A stretch of DNA of 64,000 nt from Apostichopus japonicus (GCF_037975245.1 NC_092575.1:14610310-14674309); one strand, 5' to 3'; positions 13,831 to 32,857 are shown, numbered from the stretch's first letter. The notes: generated by a model not told the origin, from the letters alone. Translations and numbers: made by a program.

Positions 13831-14258
13831 AAAAAGCAATAATTCTGGCGGAGAGAGAGAAATAAACTTATAATCAAAAGATGGCAGAGTCGAGTTCACA
13901 ATATGCAGCATTCTCATAAGCATGATTGACTATCGTGTTAATAAGATGGTTACCAAGAAAAAGTTGATATCAGCGATACTATTGGAAGCATTTGAAGAAG
14001 GAAAAAAATTAAATTTATGTTAGAGCTATTTGCTTTTCTGTTGTTTTCATTTCTTTTCTTGTCTCTTTTTTTGTATTGCTTCAAAATAGGAAAACTTTCT
14101 GATTATTTTTTGCGTATTTGTAATAAACTCATGTGAATTAATTTCAGTGATGTGAAACTGTAATACTTCTGCTGTTATTTCTACTTTTAATTTTTCTTAT
14201 TTTCTTCATCTTGGTTGGCAAGTCAAGTCACTTATTTGCAATAGGATTACTCAGCTCG

Positions 14259-14674
14259 TAAAATTTAGGAAGAGTTTTACATTTGTAGAACCAGATAAAC
14301 GAACAAAATAAAACGAAACAGTTGATGAAAGTCATAGTAATGTATATTCAAACGTTTTCGAAGATTTCACATCTTCCTCGTCAGGAAATAGATAATATAA
14401 TCTCTTATGTATAGTGCATGCGAAAGTTGTAGTATTAATGATGACTATGTATGTCATTTATACTCAACTTATTTTAGAACCTCCTATATCTTTGTACATA
14501 CATAGTCATCATTAATACTACAACTTTCGCATGCACTCACTATACATAAGAGATTATATTATTATCTATTTCCTGACGAGGAAGATGTGAAATCTTCGAA
14601 AACGTTTGAATACACATTACTATGACTTTCATCAACTGTTTCGTTTTATTTTGTTCGTTTATCTGGTTCTACAA
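14259..14674. mobile_element. 416-bp foldback element with 13-bp flanking duplication
   Basis: Arms 14281-14456 and 14496-14676 are near-perfect reverse complements of about 178 bp around a loop of about 39 bp. The same 13 bases, ATTACTCAGCTCG, occur at 14246-14258 and at 14675-14687. This looks like a target-site duplication that bounds an element of 14259-14674. Each arm contains CTGACGAG, a 6-bp stem-loop, then GAAAACGTTT, which resembles a hammerhead ribozyme core. A variable-length duplication, inverted arms and a hammerhead-like core are all known from Penelope-like retroelements, so a derivative of one is my leading guess. A foldback DNA transposon is the alternative. Confidence 0.7.
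14573..14612 (+). other. Hammerhead-ribozyme-like core (mirrored at 14349-14384, minus strand)
   Basis: The order is CTGACGA (catalytic box CUGANGA), one extra G, a stem GAAGAT/ATCTTC closed by GTGAA, GAAA (second catalytic box), then AACGTT, a self-complementary 3+3 stem III as in minimal dimer-forming type I hammerheads. The predicted cut would fall after AACGTTT. Stem I is weak, with about three pairs plus a bulge, and the extra G at the base of stem II may reduce or abolish activity. The identical core sits in the other arm on the minus strand. Confidence 0.4.
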
Positions 14675-16009
14675 ATTACTCAGCTCGGTTAACTTTTGTT
14701 ATTGTTGAGGTGGTTTTAACATGACCACATTTCAAAAAGATGAAAAGAAGAAAAAAAAACGCTTTCAAATTTAGTCATAGTTTTTTACAACAATACAAAT
14801 GGCATTTTTACAGGTAGAATAATATAAGTAAAAAATACGCAAATAGTGAGATTTACTGCAAGGATGGTAACAATTCCCTTAACAAGAGCAAAGGGAACAT
14901 CTCGTATATGAGGTTTTGATCACCTTTTTGCACTTACATCTTAAAGTTTTGCCCCCGTTTATTTCGTGTTTAAATTACTAAGGAGTGTAGTATTGGATAT
15001 GAAAAGGGACAGAATATCTCATGATCAAATTGCAGCATTTCAGTCGTTCTAGGAACAGGCATAATTTTGCATATTAACAACGGTTTAGTAAGAAATACAG
15101 GAAAAGGGTTAGAGATGCTTCTTCAAACAAGCCTTAGGTCAATCCTCATAAAGAGCATTGCTTGAACAAGAATACAATGATGCATTTTGTTGACCTTGTA
15201 AAGTCGCTTTCATTTCTTACAGAACGGCAATTGCTGCTCATCACCAAAGTTCCCCCCCCCCCCCTATTACGGAAAGGTGCCTGAAGAAGTCCTGCAGGGT
15301 GTATTCCGGACTGGATGAACTAAAATTGGAAAATGAACGCTGAAGAACTGAATTTATACTCTTGGGCTCTTCTCACTCAGCCATTGATATGCTACTCAGT
15401 CATACAAAATCAACTTAAGTGTCCCATTCTTCGATGTAATTTAGGTTTCAATCCATATATTATTTGTGTATATGTTGTCCGTTTTTTCATTTCATTATGC
15501 CAGTAAACCTAAATTCCAGTACAACTAAAACAGTTACTATACACGTTAGTCTCGTCTTGACAATGGAGATGACGTGTTGTTTGGTATGGCCGACCAGAGA
15601 AGAATATATATCACCCTAAGGTCGGCACCGCCCCCTCACCCCCATCCTCATCACCGAGCGCGGCAGCGTACATTGATTAAACTAGAATAAGAGTAGTGCA
15701 AACTCCACGAAGCCAAAGGAAAGTGAGGGCGCCACAAAAAACTTGATGCAGTATGCATATTGAGCTGCTTGGTTTTCATTTATGAGGAACGGTTGTACCC
15801 GGGTTTAACTTAAATTTCAACTGGAGATACATATCGCTTTGCGTATGGGCGTATGGCTGTATAAGGCTTCCGTAGTTGCTGATACGGTATGGTGTCTATG
15901 AAAAATCGTATTTCTGTGTGCTACAAAGATAGGAAGCAGCCTATACTACATACTAACTTGTAAGCAGACAACCCAGCAGCGTTTCAACTTCAATACGCCG
16001 TTGACCACG

Positions 16010-17038
16010 ATGTTCCAACATTGCTTTAATGTAATTTGTGCGATAAAGGGTCTTCTTTATGCCTTCAGTAGTGCCGTTCTTGTTGCATGTATGGATGTTT
16101 CCATGAGATTTGTCATGGAGAGTGTAAATCCTTTAGAAGCTCTGTGGGTGAGATCTCTGACTTTCTGTTCTTGCACAGTCCTGTACTTTATGTGCAAGAA
16201 AGAATTCCATCGTCTGAAAGAGGACACACGTAATGAATGGAAATTATTGGTAACTCGTTCTGTTTTCTCAACCATCTGTACCATATGTCTCATATATTCC
16301 ATGACTTACATTGATGTTGGCAGTGCCGTCGCCCTGTACAACACAATGCCGATCTTCACAGGATTCATCGCCTTAGTCCTCCTAAAAGAGCCTTACACTT
16401 ACCCGGATTTCTTCCTTTCGATTGTTAGTCTTACCGGAGTCGTTTTTATATCGAAGCCACAGCTATTTATTCATGTCTTTGACTCTGATATTAACACTAA
16501 TTTGTTATTGTACCGGATGTTTGGAGTTTTAATCGGTCTTGCCTGCGGTGTAACTTCAGCTGTTAGTTTCACCTTATCTGGACTATTATTAAAAAGAAAC
16601 GTACATTCACTGACAATTCAAACATTTTATGGCCTAGTATTCGCCGTATCAATGTCTGTGCTGACATTCACGTTCCCATCTTTATCGATTCCATCTTGTG
16701 GATTAGTTCGCCTGTTGTTATTTGCCACTGGTTTTCTCAATTTTTTGGTTCAGATTGGTTTTACCAACGCCTTAAAAACGGAAAAAGCAGTTCATGTTAC
16801 CATGGTCGTCACTTCAAGTATTCCCGTTACTTTTTTATTTCAATTTGCATTTCTTAAAATGTCACCAGATTTCTTTTCTGCCAGTGGATCCTTGTTGATA
16901 CTTATGGCAAACGTCGGGATAGCGTTGATGAAGAATTATATGACATCACAAACAAAGGCCGGAGACGAACGTCGCCAAAATGATGAACAGCTGAAGTATG
17001 ATACTAGCGAGGAAATAAATCTGTTGTATGACAAATAG
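16010..17038 (+). CDS. SLC35G/EamA-family membrane transporter (intronless)
   Basis: This single open frame encodes 342 aa, starting at the ATG at 16010; the frame extends a few codons upstream without another ATG. It contains about ten hydrophobic helices in two EamA halves typical of the drug/metabolite transporter superfamily. The first-half signature is clear: NPLEALWVRS near residue 40, then VGSAVALYNTMPIFTGFI and the LLKEP turn near residue 125. Length and topology fit SLC35G1-like solute carriers (TMEM20/POST type). These lie in ER, Golgi or plasma membranes, and their substrates are mostly unproven. The charged C-terminal tail follows the last helix. The absence of introns, unlike its neighbours, suggests retroposition or ancestral intron loss. 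ATTAAA at about 17059 could be the poly(A) signal. Which SLC35G member is orthologous is not decidable here. Confidence 0.85.
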   Translation: MFQHCFNVICAIKGLLYAFSSAVLVACMDVSMRFVMESVNPLEALWVRSLTFCSCTVLYFMCKKEFHRLKEDTRNEWKLLVTRSVFSTICTICLIYSMTYIDVGSAVALYNTMPIFTGFIALVLLKEPYTYPDFFLSIVSLTGVVFISKPQLFIHVFDSDINTNLLLYRMFGVLIGLACGVTSAVSFTLSGLLLKRNVHSLTIQTFYGLVFAVSMSVLTFTFPSLSIPSCGLVRLLLFATGFLNFLVQIGFTNALKTEKAVHVTMVVTSSIPVTFLFQFAFLKMSPDFFSASGSLLILMANVGIALMKNYMTSQTKAGDERRQNDEQLKYDTSEEINLLYDK

Positions 17039-18031
17039 TCTTTAAAATTCTTCTCTGTATTAAATTATCAAAGAAAGGTGAATTCGGTGTCTTTCACTAT
17101 CACTTTGCCCTAATGTGAATGTGAAAACATTCTTCTTTATTCTTCTGTCATTATTATACATAGGGCATGTAGTCTCAATCTTCTCTGTACGTTTTCCTGG
17201 ATGATTGAAACGGAACAGTGCTGCAGAGTTCAAACCTATGCATTACACGTTAAGCAGCAAATTATCTGATATCGCGAGAGAAATTATACTAATAGTCAAA
17301 TCAGTTCAACAAATGTCAAATTGAAGAAATTACACAAAATCATAATAACCCACGATTCTGTTTTACATATAGAGTTTTGATATGATCTGAAACGCACACA
17401 AGATAATGTTGTATGATTTTCTCAGTATCGCTCTTTCTCTTTATGGAACATGCGTAATGTCCATTTACTATTAATACTTCATAAATATGTAACTTGTAAT
17501 GTATCTTATATTTATAATGGAATGGAATATAATGACTTAACTTACACCTTAAGAAAAGAAAGTTTCTTATCTATCGCAATTTAAATCGCTTACTTAGATT
17601 TTCATGTAACAATTATAGTAATCTCAATTATACAATAATAACAGTTATAGTAACTCTTAGTTGCATATATCTTTCCGTTCGACATTAAAATCATTCAAAC
17701 CAAACATCATTAGTCCAATTCGAACTTCAATAGATTCAATATATTGCTCGTTTTGTAGAATCATAGCGAGAAATACAGCAATAAATCTTGTTTTAATAAA
17801 TATCACCCTTTTAAAAGTTTGTTCATAACCACATGACTTGTGTGACTTTTCAATGATTATTTGTTAATGTTTTAAATTCTAAATGCTCACCTTGGACAAC
17901 ATGTTATTAATCGCTTGTTATTCTTTGTTCACGTTGAAAGGCTTATTTGTTTTCATGGCACGAAGTCGTCTCTCTTGTAGTCAAGTTCGGTAGCGTTGAC
18001 AGAAGTGTCTTAAAGGCACGTCTTAAAATAA
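17039..18031. other. Convergent 3' intergenic region
   Basis: AT-rich sequence lies between the stop codons of the transporter (+) and the large disordered-protein gene (-). It probably consists of both 3' UTRs. No other gene or repeat is recognised. Confidence 0.5.
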
Positions 18032-24584
<6,553 letters not shown>

Positions 24585-26158
24585 ACTGGTATAGGTATAC
24601 GTGGGATGATCAAACTACCGGTAGCAATCCTACCCAACGTTTATATATATATATATGTTGACACGTTGTGTTTACAACATCGTTCTATTGCGCGCACGTA
24701 CATCCTTTATGCACTGTGCATGCAGGATATATAGCTTCTTCTTTGTTTATTTCAGCATAGTACTCCAATTATGTTGTAACGTTTGTGATCTCATCACAAG
24801 CGCTATGTTAGGCGTCAATAAAAATGCGTATGCCATAGCAACATGGCACAAAATGTCTGCACGATATAAAAAAAACATTAAACTCTGGGTCGCGTCGCGT
24901 GAGGTCATACTCAACACTTTTCAAATTATGATTAGTCTTGAAAACGCCAAGTGCATGACGCAAAGATTCTGTATAGCGCAGAAGGCTGTAGACTGATGAC
25001 TCAAATACGTCTTACACACAAAAACATGAAGCAGGTAAACGCGCGCGTATTCAGACGAAAGTTTTTGACAATATGATTTCAGCGCGAGCGATCGTAAAAG
25101 TTAATGACGAAGCCAACTTGCGCGTATTCGCGCGGGTATTCATTTGACTTGGCTATTTGTTTCGTGAAACTGCTTTGTTGCATTTCTAGTTCAAAAGATA
25201 GCCAGCGAAACGATGTTTTTCTCTCTCCCTCCACCTCTTGCGTATAGTATAGAGATAAAGAACTACCGAAACAGTAGGATAAAACATAAATCAGACATGA
25301 GTTGGATGTGGATTTAATGGCAGGGAACTAGTTTTCTATCAAGATATATACGTGTAGAAAAACATGGATGGAGAGTTACATACCGGAACTTCCCAATTAA
25401 TTTGCACCTCACAACTGCTATCCACAACAAAATACATATTCCTAATACGGCCAACAAATTGCAGTAAGGTTTCACTTTAGTAACAAGTGAAGTAGCTTAG
25501 CGCCTTCTATAAGAATTATTCATAGAAGTCATCAATTTACGGTTGCTTCGGTGCATTACAAAATCATTTTGATCATACCGTACACTTTCAGTAGGAACGT
25601 CAAAGTATCAAGCATCAATTAAGGCACTGATACACAGACCTATGCATCACTACTTTTTTCTTCTAACACACAAAATGCTGGAGACAGGCCCTGTGGTTTA
25701 CGTTAGTGGTTCACAGCTAGTCATTATTCGACCCTGCCATTTAGCGTATACATGAAGCACACGTAGACTGATAGATACAATCCGCTACAGATGCAAATGT
25801 ATATAAACAGACCCTGAAGGTGCATATTTTCAACACATACTGGTACATGAATTTGAATGAAAGCATTCAGTTAGATCTACACTTGACCGACCGATAGCGC
25901 TTTTATTAGAAAGCTCAAGGTTTAAAGCCCGCGACCTCTTTCAGACGAGCAATACTGGACTGCCAATAACCCCCATTTACCCCATGCTTCTTCCTCTCTT
26001 CTTATCATGCACCTAAGACCACGAATGACTTGAAAAAATGTTCCGCAATACGCAATGGATAAACGTAAAGGTATTCGCAAAGCGACGATGAGGTAATCTC
26101 AGGTATTTATTAAATAGATAACTAGCGCCATCATTTGCGTAATACTGTAAGATTAAAA
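24585..26158. promoter_or_regulatory. Head-to-head intergenic region, likely divergent promoter
   Basis: This separates the start codon of the large disordered-protein gene (-) from that of TIMM22 (+). It contains a short CpG-dense patch (about 25038-25135, repeated CGCG and CGCGCG) that stands out in AT-rich surroundings and could be the promoter core. A good minus-strand donor (TTCCG|GTATGT, about 25387) could end an untranslated first exon of the minus gene. I see no clear TATA box. Confidence 0.35.
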
Positions 26159-29100
26159 ATGGCCGCGTCCATGGAAGGGAGTGCACCGAATCCTGACAAT
26201 GTTTCAGGCAACCCAGTACAAGTTGAAAACAAGCAAGACATTTTAAATCTAGCCGACATGATTGATTCATTGATTGGGCCCAATAAAAAGGCTTTCCATG
26301 AAGGAAAAATGGATATTGGCATGCCACAAGTCCAACAGTCTCCGGAACAACTTACTGTAGAGAGGGCTATGGAAAGTTGTGTGTTCAAGTCCGGGATCAG
26401 TGGTGTGCTAGGTCTGTGAATAATGTACCCTAGGCTATGCTAGACCTTAGTACTATCTCTAAGTATCAGTTAGGCCTTATGTACCTGAATGGCTAGAGCG
26501 AAACATCCAGTAAATAAACACGCAGAAGGGGGAAATGTATGTATGTATTACACTTTATATTCAACCTCTGATGATCAATTATCCCACAGCAATAATATAA
26601 CCAAAATAATCTTCTTTCTCTGATCTAAAGTAGGCCAAGCCATCTTTTGGATGCCAGTATTATGAAATAGTCTACTGTGTCTAGAAGCACACAGTTTTAC
26701 TATCTGGCATCTGCTCAATACACACCCATACACATTGTACACATCTAGGCCTAACCGTTTCAATTATAGAAAACGTAATTGTGCTGTTTTGACACACAAA
26801 AAAACCTTAAACCAAAAAAAACCTTAGATATTGCTATACCAATTACAGTATCAAAAGGAAACATTTCAAGCTAATTGTTCTGTTAAATTTTCTAGCTAAG
26901 ATATTTGTAGAACATTATTATGATGTTTAGTAAGCTACATTGTTGGAAATTTGATATTAAAAATACATATATATATGCATTTTAACACTCATTCCTCACA
27001 AAGGAAAATACTGTTTTCATTGAAATGGCTTCTGTTCAGTAGCTAACTTTTAATAAAGAAGATTTGGACAGAATTTATAATAGGTTAGTCATGCAAAAAT
27101 GGATTTTACAGGCATTCATTGGGCATTTAGTTACAGGCATACTGTATATCTTTCTGAATTTTCTTTGTAGTATTACAAACCTGTGTCATCGTGATGTTTC
27201 AAAGGTTAACCTTTGAAACTGTGTAAAAAGTCCACCAAAATGAGATGGATACCTAGAGTACAAGATGAAAAAATTATGATTGCACTTCAATAGCAACCCA
27301 GTGCAACAACTTGAATTAAATTGACAGTTTGGTACTGTACATGTACAGTATGTAGTTTTGCTAGTTACTGTAGAAAACAGAGAAACATTGTGTGCCTAGA
27401 CTAGCTAATTTGCAGTTTAAATAATATATACAGTAGTATTTAGTTAAAGGCATTGAAGACTCGCCCCAAACCACATGCGGCCAAATGAAAAAGTTTACTT
27501 TCTGTTGCATGCAAGTGACGTTTTGTTCGTGTCGCTACAAAATGCAGACAGTAATGAAACGTGATACCTTAATTGTTATCTTTAGCTGGACCTGAGATGT
27601 CCATCGCTGTATTGTTTGTACTGTATACTGTGCTGTGGGTATCGACCGCAGAGCTGTATGTACTGACTGTACACTAGTGTCAAATTACCGACGGTAGCAA
27701 GCTGTGTGTGTATTTTCTGGGATCGATGGTGGTGTTTCATACTTCTGTTACACCTCATTCGAAACTAGGTCAAATTACCGGCATTATACCTTTCTTTTTG
27801 CGCGAGTCTTCACACCCTTTAATGGAGCAAATGCCAACCACCAAACTTTACTGTACTTATTCTCTCTAGGATTTGGTCTTGGTGCTCTAATTGGGCTGTT
27901 TGCTGCTAGTGTTGACCCAGTGGATCCTGACCAAGCTGCTAAACAGAGAGCAAGGGATGTCCTCAAAGATATGGGAAAGAGGAGCTTGTTCCATGCCAAG
28001 AATTTTGCTGTTATCGGTGCTATGTTTGCTGGCACAGAATGTGTGATAGAGTCGGTAAGTTTTAAAGAGTACGTAAGGATTCATTGACTTCCCTAGTCAA
28101 GTAGGAGATAAAATGAAACCACCATGTACTGTACAACATGTATTAAAAAATCTTGCAAACGTGATCATATTGTATTGTATATATATTTAGATCCTCCTGC
28201 AAGCAGGAACTCGCAAAGAAGCCATCATTGGCTTATCAAAAGCCGCAAGCTGACCGAAGTCAGTCTCTTAGATTCAGATTTAACGTCCATGATTATGAAT
28301 TGTCAATTGTCAACAACTCTGTAACTGGACGACATATCATCAATCTTGGAGTGACTCGAACTCTGGACCTTATGATCGAAAGGCGTTAACCACTGAGCTA
28401 ACACTCCTAATAAAGAATAAAGACCAAAGATGGCATTGCAAGGATTGCTCTAAAAAATAAAAAACGAAAAATAAAAAAATGACAGACAAGAATTCCTGAA
28501 CAAAGGAAAGAGAAATGCCTGAAAGTATTATGTGCGTGCCAGTTCTGCAATGCGGTAATTAAATATGATGAGATAGAGCAAAAATACTTTTGATGGAACT
28601 ATTGAACTATCATGAGGACACTTCAGAACCCATGAACCTTCCAACCAACAAAGGCAATTCCATAAATAGTGGACACAAGACTTGAAAACTAGTAATAACT
28701 ATGCATTGAAGTACAGTAATCTGGGTTTTTCTGTGTTAAACTAACTGAAGTTTAATTATCGATACCAATTTGTCAATGTTCTCATGAGAGCAAAATGTAT
28801 ATCCCCCTCCCTCTCACCACCAGCACCACCCCCCCCCCACCTCAAGTTTTGAAAATTCAAACAATGATATATTTAGACATTGAAATGATAACAAGTTGAA
28901 TTCCTTTCTCTTTTATGATTTTCTTTGTAGCTGTTTTAACAGATCATATAAAGTAGATACTACTCATTAAAATCATAAAATTGTAACTTAAATATAATTC
29001 TGAAAGCTAAGTATGTCTTTTCTTGGGTTTACACTATCGAGCTATGAGAATTACTAGCACTAAAAGTCTAACACTGTAACACCCATCACAATTTTTGTTC

Positions 29101-30242
29101 CATACAAAAGTTAAGATGTCAACTAGAAAACTGGGGTAAACTGAAGATAAACTTTAGGACTCTCTGTATTAATAACATAACTAAATCATAATATACTGTG
29201 CGTTTCTTAACAAACAAAGAAAGGCCAAAGGTCTTCACCACTATTGGAAAATTAGGTTATGGTGGTTGAGTCGGGTCGTGACCAGTTTTGTGCTGTGGGA
29301 GGCAGATATAAGTCTGACTTGATTATTTTATATTATATTATATATTTATATTATATATATTTTATATAAGAATCAATAATGCCTGTCTGTGCTGTACTCA
29401 TAGGTACAGTGCTCTTACACATTGATAAGAAATATTTTATTTTACAATCTCTGACCAATCTATTTACCTTTTTGTCTCTTAGTATCGTGGCAGACACGAC
29501 TGGAAGAACAGTCCATTGGCTGGCTGTGTAACTGGGGGTCTCATTGGCTATAGAGGTACAGTAATTCATGGGTCTGCTTGCGACATAGTTTAGTGCTTGG
29601 GTTATTCTTGCAACATTATCATTACAATACTTCTGCACTTTGTTAGTATTTTATGCTATTGCTATTTAAAGTTAAATGCTATTTGATGATCAATGTTGTT
29701 TACTACTGTATCTGCTGTTTTATGCTATGTGCTGTTTAATGGTATCTGCTATTTATGGTACAGATGGCTATCAGCTATTTAATGGTATGAGTTAGTCAAC
29801 GATAACTGCTGTTCATTATGCTGCAGTGTAGAATGGTGTCTGCTATGTGTTCCTGCTATTTCAAGCTATCTCCTATCAAATGCTATCTGTATTTAAACTA
29901 CTTACACAGAATGCTACCCACTATTTAATGCTGCAATTCTGTAACATGCAAACTGTTAGTAACTACTGCTATAGATATGCTATCAGCTATTTGTTACTGC
30001 TATTCAAGGCTATCTGCTGTAACATTCAAACTGTTATTAGCTACTACTATACATATGCTGTCAGCTATTTGTTACTGCTATTTAATGCTATCTGCTTTCC
30101 AATCTTGTCTGCTATTTTATTACTAAGGTATGTTTCATTCCTTCATTTTACATCAACAGCCGGACTGAAGCCCGCCATCGTCAGCTGTGCTGGATTTGCG
30201 GCTTTCACAGCGGCCATCGACCATTATTTCAACCTGAGGTGA
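26159..30242 (+). CDS. TIMM22: Mitochondrial inner-membrane translocase subunit Tim22 (4 exons)
   Basis: Exons are 26159-26411, 27870-28054, 29483-29555 and 30160-30242, joined in phases 1, 0 and 1 to give 197 aa, matching the usual length near 195. Tim22 is the channel-forming core of the TIM22 complex, which inserts multispanning carrier proteins into the mitochondrial inner membrane. The sequence shows the Tim17/22/23 pattern. A soluble N-terminus is followed by ESCVFKSGISGVLGFGLGAL (first helix), a VLKDMGKRSLFHAKNFAVIG loop and helix, GTECVIESYRG, GCVTGGLIGYRAGLKPA, and a final GFAAFTAAIDHYF helix. Glycine-zipper residues and the Cys positions typical of Tim22 are present. AATAAA at 30719 is a plausible poly(A) signal. 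A TTAA-flanked element lies in intron 1 and a SINE in intron 2. Exon 1 has a weaker donor (G|GTCTGT). Confidence 0.96.
27196..27219. other. 24-bp perfect palindrome in TIMM22 intron 1
   Basis: A perfect self-complementary sequence is centred on GGTT/AACC, with arms GTTTCAAAGGTT and its complement. Its inner part resembles inverted AGGTTA half-sites. It may be a binding site or a chance or decayed foldback; no function is shown. Confidence 0.5.
27444..27822 (+). mobile_element. TTAA-flanked non-autonomous DNA element, copy 1
   Basis: It begins TTAAAGGCATTGAAGAC and ends GTCTTCACACCCTTTAA, imperfect terminal inverted repeats of about 17 bp bounded by TTAA. A second copy in opposite orientation lies at 42507-42840. 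TTAA ends suggest a piggyBac-type MITE, but no transposase is present to confirm. This copy has an extra roughly 16 bp near its right end. It ends only 47 bp before TIMM22 exon 2, so it supplies much of the sequence upstream of that acceptor. Confidence 0.75.
28170..28412 (-). mobile_element. tRNA-derived SINE in TIMM22 intron 2
   Basis: Read on the minus strand, a tRNA-like head runs from about 28412 to 28345. GGAGTG pairs with CACTCC as an acceptor-like stem, TAGCTCAGTGG is a perfect Pol III A box, and GAGTTCGAGTC is a B box. It is followed by about 150 bp of unrelated body, with inverted motifs GCTTTTGATAAGC and CCTGCTTGCAGG, and a TA/CAATA-rich tail. Head, body and simple tail together indicate a SINE rather than a tRNA gene. 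The exact ends are uncertain. Confidence 0.6.
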
Positions 30243-32857
30243 TACAAGGTTCCTTTACAAGGACCAGTGGACCTTCACCAGCTCCTTCAGTAGAGGTGAT
30301 TGTCTGGGGCAACGTGGACAAAATCACGAGGAAGATGATCACCATGGTTACAACTGGCGGTGCTTGTTGTCAATGCAAGATGTGATGTTCTCTGATTGAT
30401 ATGCAACCTTTTGAGATCTGATGGTATTTTGTCGGAATATTTCTGATGTCAATTTGATGCCTACCAGGACTTGATATTTAGTGGCTCTCCCATCATCCAT
30501 ATGCATAGCCTGTGTGGCAGATTTATCTACTGAATGAGGTTGCATGAACAGCCAAGTATTCCCTGTTCATGAGCATTCGATCATTTCAAACAATCAGCCT
30601 TGCTGCAAACCACGTCAAATTGATTTTGCTTCAATGGATATAGAAAGTTTCTCAAACATCACACGAAATGATGGAGAAGTTCTGTCACTGAGCAGACAAC
30701 CTCTTAATGCATACAAACAATAAATTAGCTAGTCAACATAGGCTACATTTAATCTACCATGTCTTGAGTTAGGGGCAAGATATATTGCAATTGGGGGGGG
30801 GGGGGGGGGCAGGGTCGTTAACAAAGCAGTGAAAAATATGTATCTCTATCAATATAAATTTCAAATTGTTTGTGATCAGAAAATACTTTAAATATTGACA
30901 ATATGCACATAATAAAACATGCTATTGCAAAAGAATGAGCATTAATAACAGGAAACTGAAACGGTCAGCTTTGACCAGCGGGAGATTCCTGTAAGACGGC
31001 ACATTCCATGTGTATGGTTATATCGTTAGCATCCTCCAAGGCTCCAAGTAAAAAATGAGTTTTTCTCATTCCTTGGTACGGTATTCGAGGTATCGATGGT
31101 TGAAATCAACAGAGTTTATACCGTGTACCCATAAAAAAGAGTACTTGGAACGAAACAGGTGTGATGTCATCATTCATATTGAAAGTGAATATGTTTGATT
31201 GCAATATTTGTAACTCTATTATTGTAACTAATAGATTGGGTTGTGGAATGAAGGATCCAACTCAGCAGCTGCCTGGTTTGTTTAAATGTGGTATAATCAC
31301 CACTGTACAGATTGAAATGTGAATGTGGAAGCTGTACAGATGTACACAGACTTGTGCATGACACACAGAATGGTTGATACTTGCATCTTAATCACGTTTT
31401 ATTGTACTCCAGTGAAAAAAAGAAAATCATACAGCAGAAGTAAGAGGAGCCATATTCAAATTAAGCAAATATAGGCAAATATGTCAAACTGCTGATCGCT
31501 GTACTTGAAGAGTGTAAAAGTAATAAATAAATTAACGGCAGCAATATAAACTAATGATTGTGTTTTTGTGTGTTTTTTTACTTTGTGTTGATTTGTTTTG
31601 AAATTTTAGTTTGGTTTTAATCTTTTTACACAATGTTGAATGTGATCTTTATCTGTGAACTTTTTCATATTGTGAATGGATGTATATTTACAGGAGTTTA
31701 AGTTAAAAAATCATTTATGATAGATGTGCACCATTAAAAGACAATGCAATCCGATCAAAGTTGTATTTCTATTTATAACACTTTTTAAGTTTTGAGAAAT
31801 TACCCTTTAAACAGCCGACGGAGGTTCATAAGTTTAAACTGGCTGGATTTTATAGTTTAATACACAGACCATTAGGGCAGTTCCTCAGGTGCAACACTCA
31901 GTGAGAAAACCTTAGACTCATATGGCCTCAAATGACTAGCCTGGGTCTGATCAAGGGTTTACCCAACGAACATCCAACAAAATCATGTACTTGTACACTT
32001 CATGCTCATATAATACATTGCATAAATGTTTACATATTTTCCTCCACTCCACACCAATGAGAGCTCCTTCACATGCGCAAACGAGAACTGCAGAACGTAC
32101 ACTATAAAGTGGAGTCGCGAACGACAACTGGAACTGCTGCTACATTTCCGAGCCACTTTTTTGCCGGATGCGCGTTCCATATCCTCGCGCCCTCTCAACT
32201 ACGGTAAACAGTTCATACAAAAAGTTGTCAATAGTTTTCTTTTCTTTCTTCTTTTATTGCTTCATGTATGTAAATGACTCTGAGACTTTAGAATTCTCCG
32301 TTATATCGATCGTCCCTAACCCTTTAACCCCTCGAAACTCTCGATTGCTATAGCCTCGTTGAATGTAGTAGAAAAGTTAATATTAACACAAGAAAAATGA
32401 GACAATTAGATGGATGTTTATAATTAGTCAAAATAATGTCATAAAATTTCTTTATTTGCTAAAATGAATAATCTTTCGGTCTGCGAATAAAATATAAATA
32501 CTTTAATGGTGTTGATTAATCATCTCGCAATAATGTTAGCTTCTTATTTGGATTCAATCTTAAATGTCGGTAACTTTCATGGATATTCAGACACTTTAAT
32601 ATAATGTATATAATTACTTTATAGATATGTAAAAATAAAAGGAATAAAACTGACCAAAGTATATAATACATATATCGTTCCTAATCGTGAATAGAATATG
32701 AGATGAACGTAATGATATCTTATATGAAAAAAAATCATGAGTGAGTTTTTTTTATATTATTATTATAAAGGTAGGAATGTATTATCTATAGGAATCGGGA
32801 AGAAAAGGAGTCCATCATTTGAACAATAATTCTTCGAGGCTAATCTAAGAAGATACA

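Larger units (their letters stand above)
8551..16009. other. Intergenic stretch, no gene recognised
   Basis: The first few hundred bases are probably the 3' UTR of the EGF-domain gene. The rest is AT-rich and I see no coding region. It contains G/C homopolymers, a 97-bp direct repeat pair (13081-13177 and 13734-13830), a small perfect inverted repeat at 13538-13566, and a large foldback element at 14259-14674. The final few hundred bases should hold the SLC35G promoter and 5' UTR. Confidence 0.5.

Noticed and set aside
27784-28084. Minus-strand frames opposite TIMM22 exon 2
   Set aside because: They overlap a clear Tim22 exon in antisense and have no independent support.
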